Source of the DNA: Nocardiopsis sp. NRRL B-16309
GTDB taxonomy: Bacteria; Actinomycetota; Actinomycetes; Streptosporangiales; Streptosporangiaceae
Direction of reading: 5' to 3'
Assembly (NCBI RefSeq): GCF_001279585.1
Contig: NZ_LGEC01000103.1
Location: forward strand, 1 to 64,000
Length of the DNA: 64,000 bases
The notes beneath the pieces were generated by a model. The model saw only the letters and a program-made list of their open reading frames with translations. It was not told the DNA's origin and searched no databases. Below, piece after piece: positions 24,450-33,253 of the stretch; the first letter of the stretch is position 1, and every line of letters starts with the position of its first letter. The position numbers and the translations under genes were made by a program.

Positions 24450-24655
24450 GTCGGCCCCCTCTCGTCCCGTTCCGCCCGATCCTAGCCGCCGCTCCGGCGC
24501 CCGACAACGCACCCTCGTCCGGAGAAATCCGCCGACACTCCGTCGGCCCTCCTCACCTTTCACGCCGACCTGTAGCTAAATGACACAGAGTAATCAACTC
24601 CGTGCTCTCCGGGATCTGTCGTGTCCGGACGAGGACGGCGGAAGAGGGGAACCCC

Positions 24656-24973
24656 GTGCCGATTCGCCCTGCCAACCTCGCGACCATGTCCGCCACGATC
24701 GCCGGAGCGATCTCCGGCCTGTCGCGCAAGGGGGACGAGACCGCCACGGTTCGGGTCACCTTCGAGTCCGGCCACCAGCAGACGCTGAACAACGGCGGCT
24801 GCCGCCCGCTGGAGACCGGCCAGGGCGGCGTCACCGAGGTCGCCACCGAGGCCAGGATCAAGTTCGCGCTCTTCGCGGGCACCAGCTGCCAGGGCAGCCG
24901 CGCCCTCGCCTCGGGCCACGGGACCGTGTCCTTCGCCGACCCGGTCCTGGCCGGAGCGATCGTCATCGGCTGA
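24656..24973 (+). CDS. Small hypothetical protein with crystallin-like pattern
   Basis: A 105-residue protein without signal peptide. The N-terminus (MPIRPANLATMSATIAGAISGL) is helical and the rest beta-rich: VRVTFESGHQQTLNNGGCRPLE and KFALFAGTSCQGSRALASGHGTVSF. The pattern of an aromatic strand followed by xGTxCxG resembles small beta/gamma-crystallin-like or inhibitor-type domains, but this is weak. Two cysteines could form a disulfide. GAAGAGGGGA is 5 bp before GTG 24656. Convergent with the D-aminoacylase gene (17-bp gap). Confidence 0.6.
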   Translation: MPIRPANLATMSATIAGAISGLSRKGDETATVRVTFESGHQQTLNNGGCRPLETGQGGVTEVATEARIKFALFAGTSCQGSRALASGHGTVSFADPVLAGAIVIG

Positions 24974-24990
24974 CCGCCCGGGGGGCGGGG

Positions 24991-26607
24991 TCAGCGGCGG
25001 GTTCGGCGCAACCACCCGGCCGAACGGACCGAGCGCCCGGGGAGGCGGTCGGTGCGCCGGCCGTCCCGGACGGTGAACTCGCCCGACACCAGGACGTGCT
25101 CGATGCCCACCGGGGCGCGGCGCGGTTCCTCGTAGGTGGCGCCCGCCGCGACCGTGTCGGGGTCGAAGACCACCAGGTCGGCGATCGCCCCGAGGTGGAC
25201 GGCTCCGCGGTCGGTCAGTCCCAGGCGGCGCGCGGGCCGGGAGGTGAGGTGCCGCACGCACTCCTCCAGGGTCAGGACGCCCAGCTCGCGCACGTAGTGC
25301 CCGAGGTAGCGGGGGAACGTGCCCCAGCCGCGCGGGTGCGGCCGGTCGCCGACGAGGATGCCGTCGCTGCCCGCCGTGTGGGAGCTGTGCCGCATGATGG
25401 TGCGGATGTTCTCCTCGTTGCCGACCTGGAGCAGGCACCCGCTGCGCAGCTCGTCCGCGACGAGCAGGTCGGCGTAGACCCGGCCGGGCTCCTCCCCGCG
25501 GCTCTTCGCGAGGTCGGCGATGGCCGACCCCACCGCCCAGGACAGCGACGGTTCCGCGACTCCGGTGACCACGATCGCCGACCAGTCCATCGGCACGCCG
25601 TGGTTGCCGTCGGTCCCCTCGACCTCGATCTCGTGCAGCACCCGCGCACGCGTGGGCCCGTCCCGCAGCCGCTCCAGCGTGGCGGCGGTACCGCCCGCCT
25701 GCGCCCAGCCGGGCAGCGGGGCGCCCAGATAGGTGGCGCTGGCCTGGTAGGGGTAGCTGTCCAGGGTGACGTCGAGGCCGTAGCGGACGGTGGCCTCGTC
25801 GATGGCGTCGAGCACCTCGGGAGCACGGCCGCGGTTGATCGGGAAGTTGACGTGGCAGTGCGCGAGGTGGAGCGGGACGTGGGCGCGGCGTGCGACGTCC
25901 AGGCACTCCTGGTAGGACTCCACGACCCGGGTGCCGTAGTTGCGGTGGTGGGGGCAGTAGTAGCCGCCCCCGGCGCGCACCGGCGCCAGGAGGTCGACGA
26001 TCTCGTCGTCGGTCGCGTACATCCCGGGCGTGTAGGTGAGCCCCGTGGACAGCCCGTGCGCCCCGTCGGCCATGCCCTCGGCGACCATCGCCCGCATGCG
26101 GGCCGCCTCGTCCTCCGTGGGCGGCCGGTCCTGACCGCCCACGACCGCCATGCGCACGTTGCCGTGGGGCACGAGGCAGGCGGCGTTGACCGCGGCACCC
26201 CGGTCGACCCGGTCCAGGTACTCGCCGACGCCGCGCCAGGCGTGGTCGAGGTCGGGGGTGCCGTTCCAGCCCGCGATCCGGGTGCGGATCTCGTCCACCG
26301 TGTCGTCGGTGACCGGCGCGTAGCCGAGACCGTCCTGGCCGAGCACCTCCAGCGTGACGCCCTGGAGGGTCTTGGCCTCGTGCGCGGGGTCGGCGAGGAT
26401 CGCGAGGTCGGAGTGGGCGTGCATGTCGATGAAGCCGGGCGCGACGACCAGTCCGCCGACGTCCACGGACTCGCCCGTGCCGCGGGCGTGCCCGGGCGGT
26501 GCGATGTGGCTGACGCGGCCGTCCCGCAGGACGAGGTCGGCCCGGCGGGCGGGGCTCCCGGTGCCGTCCACCACGCGGCCGCCGGTGAGTACGGTCTCGG
26601 GCTGCAC
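24991..26607 (-). CDS. N-acyl-D-amino-acid deacylase (D-aminoacylase)
   Basis: A 538-residue amidohydrolase-superfamily enzyme that would release D-amino acids from N-acyl-D-amino acids. The N-terminal composite beta-sandwich leads to the metal motif APGFIDMHAHSD (His63, His65). The family-typical HGLSTGLTYTPGMYA, LHLAHCHVNFP, LDSYPYQAS and late SDGILVGDRPHPRGWGTFPRYLG segments are present, the last carrying the catalytic Asp region (GSDG). The end returns to the sandwich (GAIADLVVFDPDTV). Start GTG 26607 has GGAGG upstream. It is alone on this strand, so no peptide transport partner is seen. Confidence 0.92.
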   Translation of the reverse strand: MQPETVLTGGRVVDGTGSPARRADLVLRDGRVSHIAPPGHARGTGESVDVGGLVVAPGFIDMHAHSDLAILADPAHEAKTLQGVTLEVLGQDGLGYAPVTDDTVDEIRTRIAGWNGTPDLDHAWRGVGEYLDRVDRGAAVNAACLVPHGNVRMAVVGGQDRPPTEDEAARMRAMVAEGMADGAHGLSTGLTYTPGMYATDDEIVDLLAPVRAGGGYYCPHHRNYGTRVVESYQECLDVARRAHVPLHLAHCHVNFPINRGRAPEVLDAIDEATVRYGLDVTLDSYPYQASATYLGAPLPGWAQAGGTAATLERLRDGPTRARVLHEIEVEGTDGNHGVPMDWSAIVVTGVAEPSLSWAVGSAIADLAKSRGEEPGRVYADLLVADELRSGCLLQVGNEENIRTIMRHSSHTAGSDGILVGDRPHPRGWGTFPRYLGHYVRELGVLTLEECVRHLTSRPARRLGLTDRGAVHLGAIADLVVFDPDTVAAGATYEEPRRAPVGIEHVLVSGEFTVRDGRRTDRLPGRSVRSAGWLRRTRR

Positions 26608-26710
26608 GGTTCCTCCGTTCGGGCCGCGGCCGGCCGGATTCGGTGTGACCCAAGATACGCCGCGGACCGCTCGCCCACAGGGCTTCGTGAACGTCGGGCC
26701 CCGATTTCCC

Positions 26711-26745
26711 GCCCGTCGCCCGCCGACGCCCCCCGAGGGCCGCGC
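26711..26745 (+). repeat. Intergenic copy of CCCGTCGCCC repeat element
   Basis: In the 208-bp gap before the D-aminoacylase gene, GCCCGTCGCCCGCC is followed by GACGCCCCCCGAGGGC. It aligns with the element inside the methyltransferase gene (same decamer, then a GCCCC/CGGGGGC stretch) at roughly three quarters of positions. High GC makes chance similarity possible. Confidence 0.35.
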
Positions 26746-26815
26746 CCGGAGGAGGGCCGCCGCCCTCGGCCCAGAGCCTCCGGCACGTCCCCGGACCGGC
26801 CCGGACCGGCGGGTG

Positions 26816-27484
26816 TCAGGCCGGGTCGCGGCGGACGCGCAGCACCGTGTCGCGGACCTCGTGGACCGTGCCGTCGATGGTCTGTGAGTTCGCGCGCGCC
26901 TCACCGGTGACCACGGTCCAGCCCGTGTCCGGCAGCAGGGCGATCAGGTCCTCGGCGGTGTAGAACAACTCCCGGTGCGGCGGCCTCGGCACGTGGTTGT
27001 CCACGTCGGCCGGATGGTGGCCCACGACCAGCAGGTGTCCGCCCGGCGCCACCGCGGCGGCGAGCGCGTCGAGCAGCCGGACCATGGGCTCCGGACGCAG
27101 GTGCATGAACTGCGCGGACACCAGGTCGAAGGCGGCCGCGGGCGGTGTCCAGTCGGTCAGGTCCGCCTGCCGCCAGGTGACGCGGTCGGCGACCGCGTCC
27201 CCCCGTTCGCGCGCGTGCGCCCCGGCCCGCTCCAGCGCCACGGTCGAGATGTCGACCGCGGTCACCCGCCATCCGCGCTCGGCCAGCCAGACGCTGTCGG
27301 CGCCCTCGCCGCATCCCACGTCCAGCGCACGGCCGGGCGGCAGGTCCGCCGCCTCCGCCACCAGCTGCCGGTTGGGCCTGCCGCTCCAGACCCGGTCCTT
27401 GGTCCGGTACAGCTCGTTCCAGAAGTCCGCGCCCATCTCCTCGGGCAGTGCGTGCGCGTCGGACCCGGTGTCCTCGTGGTTCAT
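26816..27484 (-). CDS. Class I SAM-dependent methyltransferase
   Basis: A 222-residue cytoplasmic methyltransferase. The start FWNELYRTKDRVWSGRPN and motif I ALDVGCGEGADSVWLAERG (about 53-71) are typical of the tehB/thiopurine-like methyltransferase group, and motif II region GWRVTAVDIS plus FDLVSAQFMHLRPE follow. Such proteins are often annotated as detoxifying (tellurite, thiol) methyltransferases, but the substrate cannot be read from sequence. ATG 27484 has GGAGG eight bases upstream. It is followed by nothing on its strand before the D-aminoacylase gene. Confidence 0.9.
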   Translation of the reverse strand: MNHEDTGSDAHALPEEMGADFWNELYRTKDRVWSGRPNRQLVAEAADLPPGRALDVGCGEGADSVWLAERGWRVTAVDISTVALERAGAHARERGDAVADRVTWRQADLTDWTPPAAAFDLVSAQFMHLRPEPMVRLLDALAAAVAPGGHLLVVGHHPADVDNHVPRPPHRELFYTAEDLIALLPDTGWTVVTGEARANSQTIDGTVHEVRDTVLRVRRDPA

Positions 27485-27558
27485 CCCGACCACCTCCGCG
27501 CACCACTCTCCCCGCAGGGGCCCGATCCGGCGAGCCGGCTTGCCGGAACGGCAAACGG

Positions 27559-28161
27559 TCAGCTCTCGCCGGGCGGGTCGAACTCGGCCAGGCACAGGTC
27601 GAGCATGGCCTCGATCCGGTCGGTGAGCTGCGACCGGTCATGGGCCCGCAGGGCCGTGCCGCCCTCGATGAGGCGGACCCTGGTCAGCCCCAGCAGGACC
27701 GCCGCCACCAGGGAGGCGTGGACCGACGCGTTCTCCCGCCCCAGGTAGACCGAGAGCGGGTCGAGCATGGCGGTCTTGAGGCGTCCCTGGTAGACGGCCT
27801 GGAGGTCGGGGTCCCCGGCGGAGTCGTCCAGCGCCCGCTGGAGCGGGGTCCCCTCGCCGTACAGGCGGCTCACGGCGTGCTCGGCGAGGCGGCGGCTGAG
27901 GGTCGCGGGGTCCCCCTCGATCAGGCCGGGGAACACGCCGTCCTCGCGCAGGATCTCGGCCAGCAGGCCGCTCTTGGCGCCGAAGTACCGGTTGATGAGC
28001 GCGACGTTGACGCCCGCGTGCGCGGCGATCTTGCGGGAGGAGACCGCGCCGTAGCCCTCGTCGGTGAACAGCTCCTTGGCGCTGGCCAGGATGCGGGCGC
28101 GCGTGACCGCACGGCCGCGCGTGGGCACCGCGCCGCCTCCGGTTTGCTCCGGACGGTCCAT
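27559..28161 (-). CDS. TetR-family transcriptional repressor
   Basis: A 200-residue regulator with an N-terminal TetR HTH (RARILASAKELFTDEGYGAVSSRKIAAHAGVNVALINRYFGAKSGLL, about 20-65) and a helical ligand domain. Start ATG 28161 follows GAGGGG. It is divergent from a drug-efflux type MFS gene. A TTGAC-aga-GTCAA palindrome in the MFS promoter is the likely operator, so the protein probably represses that pump until a toxic ligand binds. Confidence 0.9.
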   Translation of the reverse strand: MDRPEQTGGGAVPTRGRAVTRARILASAKELFTDEGYGAVSSRKIAAHAGVNVALINRYFGAKSGLLAEILREDGVFPGLIEGDPATLSRRLAEHAVSRLYGEGTPLQRALDDSAGDPDLQAVYQGRLKTAMLDPLSVYLGRENASVHASLVAAVLLGLTRVRLIEGGTALRAHDRSQLTDRIEAMLDLCLAEFDPPGES

Positions 28162-28258
28162 CTGTACACCCCTCGGCGGCCGTGATCTGGCTTCCAGGAT
28201 TCCAGGTTGACACCCGCGGGCACCGAACGCCTACCGAAACGGGCAGACAGATACCGAT

Positions 28259-28288
28259 TTGACAGAGTCAACAGCGTTTACATATACC
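28259..28288 (+). promoter_or_regulatory. MFS promoter with overlapping TetR operator
   Basis: TTGACA (28259-28264) and TATACC (28283-28288), 18 bp apart, form a good sigma-70-type promoter about 70 bp upstream of the MFS start. The -35 is the left part of the perfect palindrome TTGAC-AGA-GTCAA (28259-28271), so a bound repressor would block RNA polymerase. Confidence 0.7.
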
Positions 28289-28356
28289 TGTGTGAGGACG
28301 CCGCCCCCGGCCACGCGCCGCGGGGCTTTTCGCGCGTCCGGATCGGGGGACCAGCA

Positions 28357-30135
28357 GTGGATCAGTCGACGCACCGGAAGGAACCGGTCGGAGGGCCGGA
28401 CGCCGCGTTCGCGTCCCCGACACCCGGCCGGGGCCAGGCGCCCCCGGCCGATCCGGCAGCCCCAGACACCCCCGCGAACGCCGAGTCCACCGCGCACGCC
28501 GGGCCCGCCGAGCCGACCGCGCACGCCGGGCCCGCGGCGCCCTCCCGGCGCACCGTCCGCCGGATCATGGTCGGCCTGGTGCTGGCCATGCTCACCTCGA
28601 TGCTGACCAACTCGATCATCGGCACCGCCCTGCCGACGATCATGGGCGAGCTCGGCGGCCAGGACCGCCTGGCCTGGGTCGCCACCGCCGCGCTGCTCAC
28701 GATGACCGCCTCCACTCCGGTGTGGGGCAAGCTCTCCGACATCTGGGGGCGCAAGCTCCTCTTCCAGATCGCCCTCGGCGTCTTCATCGTGGCCTCGCTC
28801 GCCGCGGGCTTCGCCCAGGACGTCAACACGCTCATCGCCGCGCGCGCCCTCCAGGGACTGGGCGTGGGCGGCCTGGCCACACTGCCGATGATCATCCTCG
28901 GCGACGTCGTGTCCCCGCGGGAGCGCGGCCGCTACGGCGGGCTCATCGGCATGGTCTTCGGTGTGTCCACCGTCCTCGGGCCGCTGGTCGGCGGCTTCCT
29001 CGTGGACAGCCCGCTCGGCTGGCGCTGGTGCTTCCTCATCACGGTGCCGCTGGCGGTCGTGGCCTTCGCCGTCATCCAGGTCATGCTCAACGTGCCCTTC
29101 GTCCCCCGCCGGGGCGTCCCCGTCGACTGGCTCGGCGCCGGTCTGATCTTCAGCGCGGCCAGCGCGGTGATCGTGCTGCTGAGCCTGGGCGGCACGCAGT
29201 TCGACTGGAACTCGGTCCCGTCCTACGCCCTGGGCGCGGGTGCGCTCGCGCTGACCGTCGCGGCCGTCGCCGTGGAGCGGCGTGCAGCGGAGCCGATCAT
29301 CCCCACGCGCCTGTTCCGGGACCGCACGTTCGTGCTCTCGTCGGTCGGATCGGTCGCCGTGGGCGTGATGATGTTCGGCCTCATCATCTACATGCCGCAG
29401 TACCTCCAGATGGTGCACGCCATGAGCCCCACGGTCTCCGGCATGATGACGCTGCCGCTGGTCGGGTGCTTTCTGCTCACCTCGATCGGCTCCGGGTTCG
29501 CCGTGAGCGGTTCGGGCCGGTGGCGGATCTACCCCGTGGTCGGCATGGCGCTGTGCGTCGTGGGCTTCTCGGCCCTGAGCCTGGCGCACCTGGACCCCGG
29601 ACTGACGACGGTCGTCGCGGGGCAGGCGCTCGTGGGGCTCGGCTTCGGGCTGTCCATGCAGATCCTGCTGCTGGCCACGCAGAGCGCCCTGCCCAGCGCG
29701 GACCTGGCCTCGGGCACGGGCGCGATCACCTTCTTCCGCAACCTCGGCGGCGCCACCGGTGTGGCCGCGTTCGGCGCGGTGATGGTGTCCCGCCTCAACG
29801 GCGAACTCGCGGCGGCGGCCGAGGCGGCCCGCGCCCGGGTGGCGGCCGCGAGCGCGGACGGGGGCGAGGGCGACGCGGGTGCGCAGGCGCTCTCGACCGG
29901 GCTGGCCGAGGCCGCGGAGTCGGCCACCGGGTCGCCCGAACTGGTCCACTCGCTGCCGGGTCCGGTGCGCGACGTCATCGTGGGCGCCTTCGACCACGCC
30001 ATGCAGGGCGTGTTCGTCACCGGGATCCCGGTCGCGGTGCTCGGCCTGGTCGCGGTGGCGTTCATGAAGGGCACACCGCTGCGCGGAGGCAGGGCCACGG
30101 CCGCCGAGAGCGCCGACGGGGCCGGTCAGAGGTAG
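28357..30135 (+). CDS. DHA2-type MFS efflux transporter
   Basis: A 592-residue drug:H+ antiporter-2 family transporter with about 14 hydrophobic segments. A low-complexity A/P/T N-terminus (about 65 residues, with HAGPAEPTAHAGPA repeats) precedes the first helix. Family motifs are visible: TALPTIMGELGG after helix 1 (motif D1), WGKLSDIWGRKLLFQ (motif A), and RALQGLGVGGLATLP with VLGPLVGGF (motif C). GTG 28357 has GGGGGA upstream. Divergent TetR regulator and operator imply induction by substrate; likely exports an antibiotic or dye-like compound. The stop overlaps the convergent GNAT gene by 10 bp. Confidence 0.92.
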   Translation: MDQSTHRKEPVGGPDAAFASPTPGRGQAPPADPAAPDTPANAESTAHAGPAEPTAHAGPAAPSRRTVRRIMVGLVLAMLTSMLTNSIIGTALPTIMGELGGQDRLAWVATAALLTMTASTPVWGKLSDIWGRKLLFQIALGVFIVASLAAGFAQDVNTLIAARALQGLGVGGLATLPMIILGDVVSPRERGRYGGLIGMVFGVSTVLGPLVGGFLVDSPLGWRWCFLITVPLAVVAFAVIQVMLNVPFVPRRGVPVDWLGAGLIFSAASAVIVLLSLGGTQFDWNSVPSYALGAGALALTVAAVAVERRAAEPIIPTRLFRDRTFVLSSVGSVAVGVMMFGLIIYMPQYLQMVHAMSPTVSGMMTLPLVGCFLLTSIGSGFAVSGSGRWRIYPVVGMALCVVGFSALSLAHLDPGLTTVVAGQALVGLGFGLSMQILLLATQSALPSADLASGTGAITFFRNLGGATGVAAFGAVMVSRLNGELAAAAEAARARVAAASADGGEGDAGAQALSTGLAEAAESATGSPELVHSLPGPVRDVIVGAFDHAMQGVFVTGIPVAVLGLVAVAFMKGTPLRGGRATAAESADGAGQR

Positions 30136-30575
30136 CGGCGAAAGCCCTCGGCCGAGTTCTCGAAGCCCAGGGCGGCGTAGAAGCGGTGGGCGCCGTGGCG
30201 GCTCTCGTGGGAGAGCAGTTCGACCTTGTAGCACCCGGCGCGCGCCGCCCGGTCCACCGCGTCGTCCATGAGGGCCCGCCCGATGCCCCGGCCGCGGGTC
30301 AGAGGGTCGACCACCAGGTTGTCCACCACGGCCCAGGGCTGGGCGTCGTGGGTCAGGTTCGCCACCACCATCAGGTCCAGCGTCCCGATGATCTGCCCGC
30401 GCTGCTCGGCGACGAGGACCGTGCGGTCGGGGTCGTTCTCCATACGCGTCCAGGCGCGCACGGCCGCGGACGACATGCGGACGTGCGCGCTCTGCGAGTG
30501 GTCGGCGTCGCCGAGCTCACGGAGGAGCCGCAGGATCGCGCCGAGGTCCGACCGGATGGCCGCGCGGATAATCAT
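30126..30575 (-). CDS. GNAT-family N-acetyltransferase
   Basis: A 149-residue acetyltransferase with a complete GNAT fold. The acetyl-CoA motif is PLTRGRGIGRALMDDAV and the C-terminal HGAHRFYAALGFE is standard. Strand WAVVDNLVVDP precedes the CoA loop. The substrate is not predictable. ATG 30575 has a TACGAT -10-like element 10 bp upstream and no Shine-Dalgarno site, so the leader is very short. The 3' end overlaps the end of the convergent MFS gene by 10 bp. Confidence 0.88.
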   Translation of the reverse strand: MIIRAAIRSDLGAILRLLRELGDADHSQSAHVRMSSAAVRAWTRMENDPDRTVLVAEQRGQIIGTLDLMVVANLTHDAQPWAVVDNLVVDPLTRGRGIGRALMDDAVDRAARAGCYKVELLSHESRHGAHRFYAALGFENSAEGFRRYL

Positions 30576-30637
30576 GGCTGACGGCATCGTAGCCGACAGC
30601 CTGCGACAAGGCGGACGTCGGCCTACAAGAGACCACA

Positions 30638-30678
30638 AACCACCGGGGGCGGGGACTGGGTCCCCGCCCCCGGTGGTT
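30638..30678 (-). terminator. Strong terminator hairpin after DivIVA-like gene
   Basis: A perfect 18-bp-arm inverted repeat with a 5-nt loop (CTGGG) begins 21 bp after the DivIVA-like stop codon. It is the longest perfect hairpin seen in the window and also separates the neighbouring GNAT gene. Confidence 0.85.
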
Positions 30679-30698
30679 CGGCGCTCGCGCCGACCGCC

Positions 30699-31937
30699 CT
30701 ACGGCTTGCGGATGACCCGCACGCCCTCGTCGCCCGTGGGCGGCTGGGCGGACTGGTCGCGGTCGCCCTCCGGGCGCCGGTAGACACCGGTGATCCCCGG
30801 GTCCCCGCCCTCGTCCTCGCCGCCGGGCGCCTGCCGGCCCTGCTGGCCCTGCGGCCCCTGCTGCGGCTTCTGGGACTGGTGCGGGGAGTGCGGCTGCTGC
30901 GGACCCGACGGGTGGCCGGACGGCTGCCGACCCGGCGCGGGACCGGCGACGCGCCCGCCCTGCGGCGGGGCGGCCTTGGCGTCGCCGCCCTGGGGCGCGT
31001 CCGACTTCGGTGCCTCCTGGCCGGACGGCTCCGGCCGGGCCACCGGCTTGATGCGCACGGTGGCCTCGTCCGGCTCCTGCTGCGCCGGAGGCAGCTTGGT
31101 GGTGGCCTCCTCCTGCGACGCCGGCTCCGGCCTGGCCGCGGGCTTCCCGGGCTCGGGGGCCTTGGCGGGCTCGGCGGGCTTGGCCGGTTCCGCGGGCTTG
31201 GCGGCTCCCGGCCGGTGGGGACCGGCCGACGCGGGACCCAGGGCCGGAGCGGCCTTCGGGGTCTCGGTCGCGGCCTCCTCGCGGGACAGCCCGGTCTCCA
31301 GCGCGCCGGCCCTGTCCTCCGCGGAGACCAGGTCCGCCAGCGTGGAGTGCATGTCCTTGAGGCGGCGCAGCGCCTCGGCGTGCGTGGCCGTGAGCGTGGC
31401 GAGCCTGCGGTCCGCCGTGTCGTGGATCTTCTTGGCCCGCGCCTCGGCCTCGTTCAGCCGGCGGTCGCCCTCGGACTTGGCCTGCTCGCGGAGCTGGTCG
31501 GTCTCCTTCTTCGCGCTGGAGACCATCTGGTTGGCCTCCTCGCGCGCGGAGGCCACGATCCGCTCGGCGTGCTGCTCGGCGTCCTTGCGGAGCTTGGCGA
31601 TCTCCTCCTGGGCCTTCTGCTCCATCTCCCTGACCTCGGCGGCGACCTTGGAGCGACGCTCCTGGGCCTCCTCCTCGGTGATCCGGAGGATCTCGGCCAT
31701 GCGCTCGCTGATCTGCTCGTGCTCAGGCTTGACCTGGGCCTTCTCCTGAGCGATCGCCAGATCGCGCTTGTACTGCTCCCGCTCGTCGTCCATGCGCTGC
31801 AGGCGCTCGCGCATGTCCTTGAACTGGTTGTCCATTCGGACGTAGTAGTCGTCGACGTGCGCCTTGTCGTAGCCGCCCTTGCGCACTGTCGGGAACCTGT
31901 CTTGCTGCAGTCCGCCGCCCGGCAACATATCGCTCAT
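30699..31937 (-). CDS. DivIVA-domain coiled-coil protein
   Basis: A 412-residue protein. The N-terminus DRFPTVRKGGYDKAHVDDYYVRMDNQFKDM is the DivIVA-type membrane-targeting region. Residues about 50-230 form a long coiled coil (R, E, A, Q, K heptads), and the C-terminal 180 residues are disordered, rich in P, A, Q and E, with repeated AEPAKPAEPAK units. In actinomycetes such proteins (DivIVA, Scy, FilP class) organise polar growth and the hyphal cytoskeleton. Which of these it corresponds to is unsure; it is not in a cell-division cluster. ATG 31937 has AAGAAAGG upstream. Confidence 0.85.
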   Translation of the reverse strand: MSDMLPGGGLQQDRFPTVRKGGYDKAHVDDYYVRMDNQFKDMRERLQRMDDEREQYKRDLAIAQEKAQVKPEHEQISERMAEILRITEEEAQERRSKVAAEVREMEQKAQEEIAKLRKDAEQHAERIVASAREEANQMVSSAKKETDQLREQAKSEGDRRLNEAEARAKKIHDTADRRLATLTATHAEALRRLKDMHSTLADLVSAEDRAGALETGLSREEAATETPKAAPALGPASAGPHRPGAAKPAEPAKPAEPAKAPEPGKPAARPEPASQEEATTKLPPAQQEPDEATVRIKPVARPEPSGQEAPKSDAPQGGDAKAAPPQGGRVAGPAPGRQPSGHPSGPQQPHSPHQSQKPQQGPQGQQGRQAPGGEDEGGDPGITGVYRRPEGDRDQSAQPPTGDEGVRVIRKP

Positions 31938-32310
31938 GTGCCTTTCTTGTCCTTTTAACACCGTTTGACTGCACGTCGCAGAAGGTGAGAATTGCCCCGT
32001 ACCCGTTTGTCACAGGAACACCCACGGGCTCCAGCGGAGCGTGGTGGCACGGGGGTGTCCTCTTCGCCGCTCGGCCGCGGTCAGCGGGGGTCCTGGTCGC
32101 GAGCGGAGCGTAGCGTCGTGACACCGTCCGAACGACCAAGGTAGGCACGCACGGCGTCGCCGCGTCAAGAGGCCGTGAGGGTAGTTCGCCGTGCGGACCC
32201 TGGTCACGTACTTACTAAGGTATGCGCGATCATCCCCGTACGGGGGCGGACCGGTCAACTTCCCGTGAGTCTCACCGGCCCCGGGGACCACGAACACACG
32301 GAGGCGACGC
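31938..32310. other. Divergent promoter region, DivIVA-like / gamma-carbonic anhydrase
   Basis: About 370 bp without a gene, AT-richer than average near both ends (CCTTTTAACACC, CTTACTAAGGTATGCGC). It must hold promoters for both divergent genes, but no hexamer pair is strong enough to name. No other feature seen. Confidence 0.35.
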
Positions 32311-32889
32311 ATGAACGACCACGAATCGGGTACCGCGGCGGACGATTCGCGCGGCGGCGGACCGTGGGGACCGCGGATCGGCGGCGCGCCGTTCGGGCAG
32401 CCGGACATCCACTCCACCGCCTGGGTCGCGCCCGGGGCCGTCGTGGTCGGCCGCGTGCGGCTGGGCGCGCGGAGCAGTGTCTGGTACGGGTCGGTGCTGC
32501 GCGCCGACACCGAGGACATCGTCGTCGGTGAGCGCGTCAACATCCAGGACCAGTGCGGCATGCACGCCGACCCGGGGCAGCCCGCGATCCTGCACGACGG
32601 CGTGAGCCTGGGCCACAAGGCCATGGTGCACGGCGCCGTCGTGGAGGAGGGCGCCCTCATCGGCATCGGCGCGATCGTCCTGGGCGGGGCGCGCGTGGGC
32701 AGGGGCGCGCTCGTCGCGGCGGGATCGCTGGTGCCCCCGGGCAAGACCGTCCCGCCTGGCACGCTGTGGGCCGGTGTGCCCGGAAAGGTGATCCGGGACC
32801 TCAACGACGACGACCGCCTGGTCCTGGAGCACACGCCGACCCACTACGCCGACCTGGCGGGACGGCACCGGGACGTCGACTGGCGCTGA
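32311..32889 (+). CDS. Gamma-class carbonic anhydrase-like hexapeptide protein
   Basis: A 192-residue left-handed beta-helix protein. Hexapeptide repeats run from about residue 33 to 150. The three zinc-binding histidines of the gamma-carbonic anhydrase family are present: NIQDQCGMH (His85) and SLGHKAMVH (His102, His107). The active form is a trimer with zinc between subunits. Many actinobacterial members are annotated as gamma-CA/PaaY-like; activity is inferred. ATG 32311 follows GGAGG. A 17-residue G/D-rich N-terminal extension is unusual but short. Confidence 0.92.
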   Translation: MNDHESGTAADDSRGGGPWGPRIGGAPFGQPDIHSTAWVAPGAVVVGRVRLGARSSVWYGSVLRADTEDIVVGERVNIQDQCGMHADPGQPAILHDGVSLGHKAMVHGAVVEEGALIGIGAIVLGGARVGRGALVAAGSLVPPGKTVPPGTLWAGVPGKVIRDLNDDDRLVLEHTPTHYADLAGRHRDVDWR

Positions 32890-33253
32890 CGGCCGAGCCG
32901 TCGCCGAGGCGCCCCGCCCACGGACCAGCGACGCGTTCCCGCCGCTCAGGGGCCCGAAAGCACCGGACCACGCGGTGGCGCGAGGACGCCTGGCTAACCC
33001 GGGTGGGGCGGGCACTGGTCCTCCTGGGTCATGCGGGCGCGCCGCACCGCCGCGTAGCCTGGACACCTGGCGCCCCGTGGACCGGTATCCGTCGCATCCG
33101 GCCCGTCCCCGCGTGTTCCGGGGCGCCGACCCGCTCACGCGACGCCGTTCCACCGTTCGGTGAGCGCGGCTCACCGAACGGCGCGGACGCTCCTGGCTCC
33201 CCCGCCCGGGCGGGCCAGGGACCTGACCCAGACATCAGGGGAGGTGAGACCAG
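32890..33253. other. Intergenic region with perfect 13-bp hairpin
   Basis: About 360 bp without a convincing gene. A perfect inverted repeat CCGTTCGGTGAGC-gcg-complement lies at 33153-33181 and may be a terminator or a regulatory RNA hairpin. A -10-like TAGCCT occurs near 33055 and could start transcription of the small downstream genes. Confidence 0.4.
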
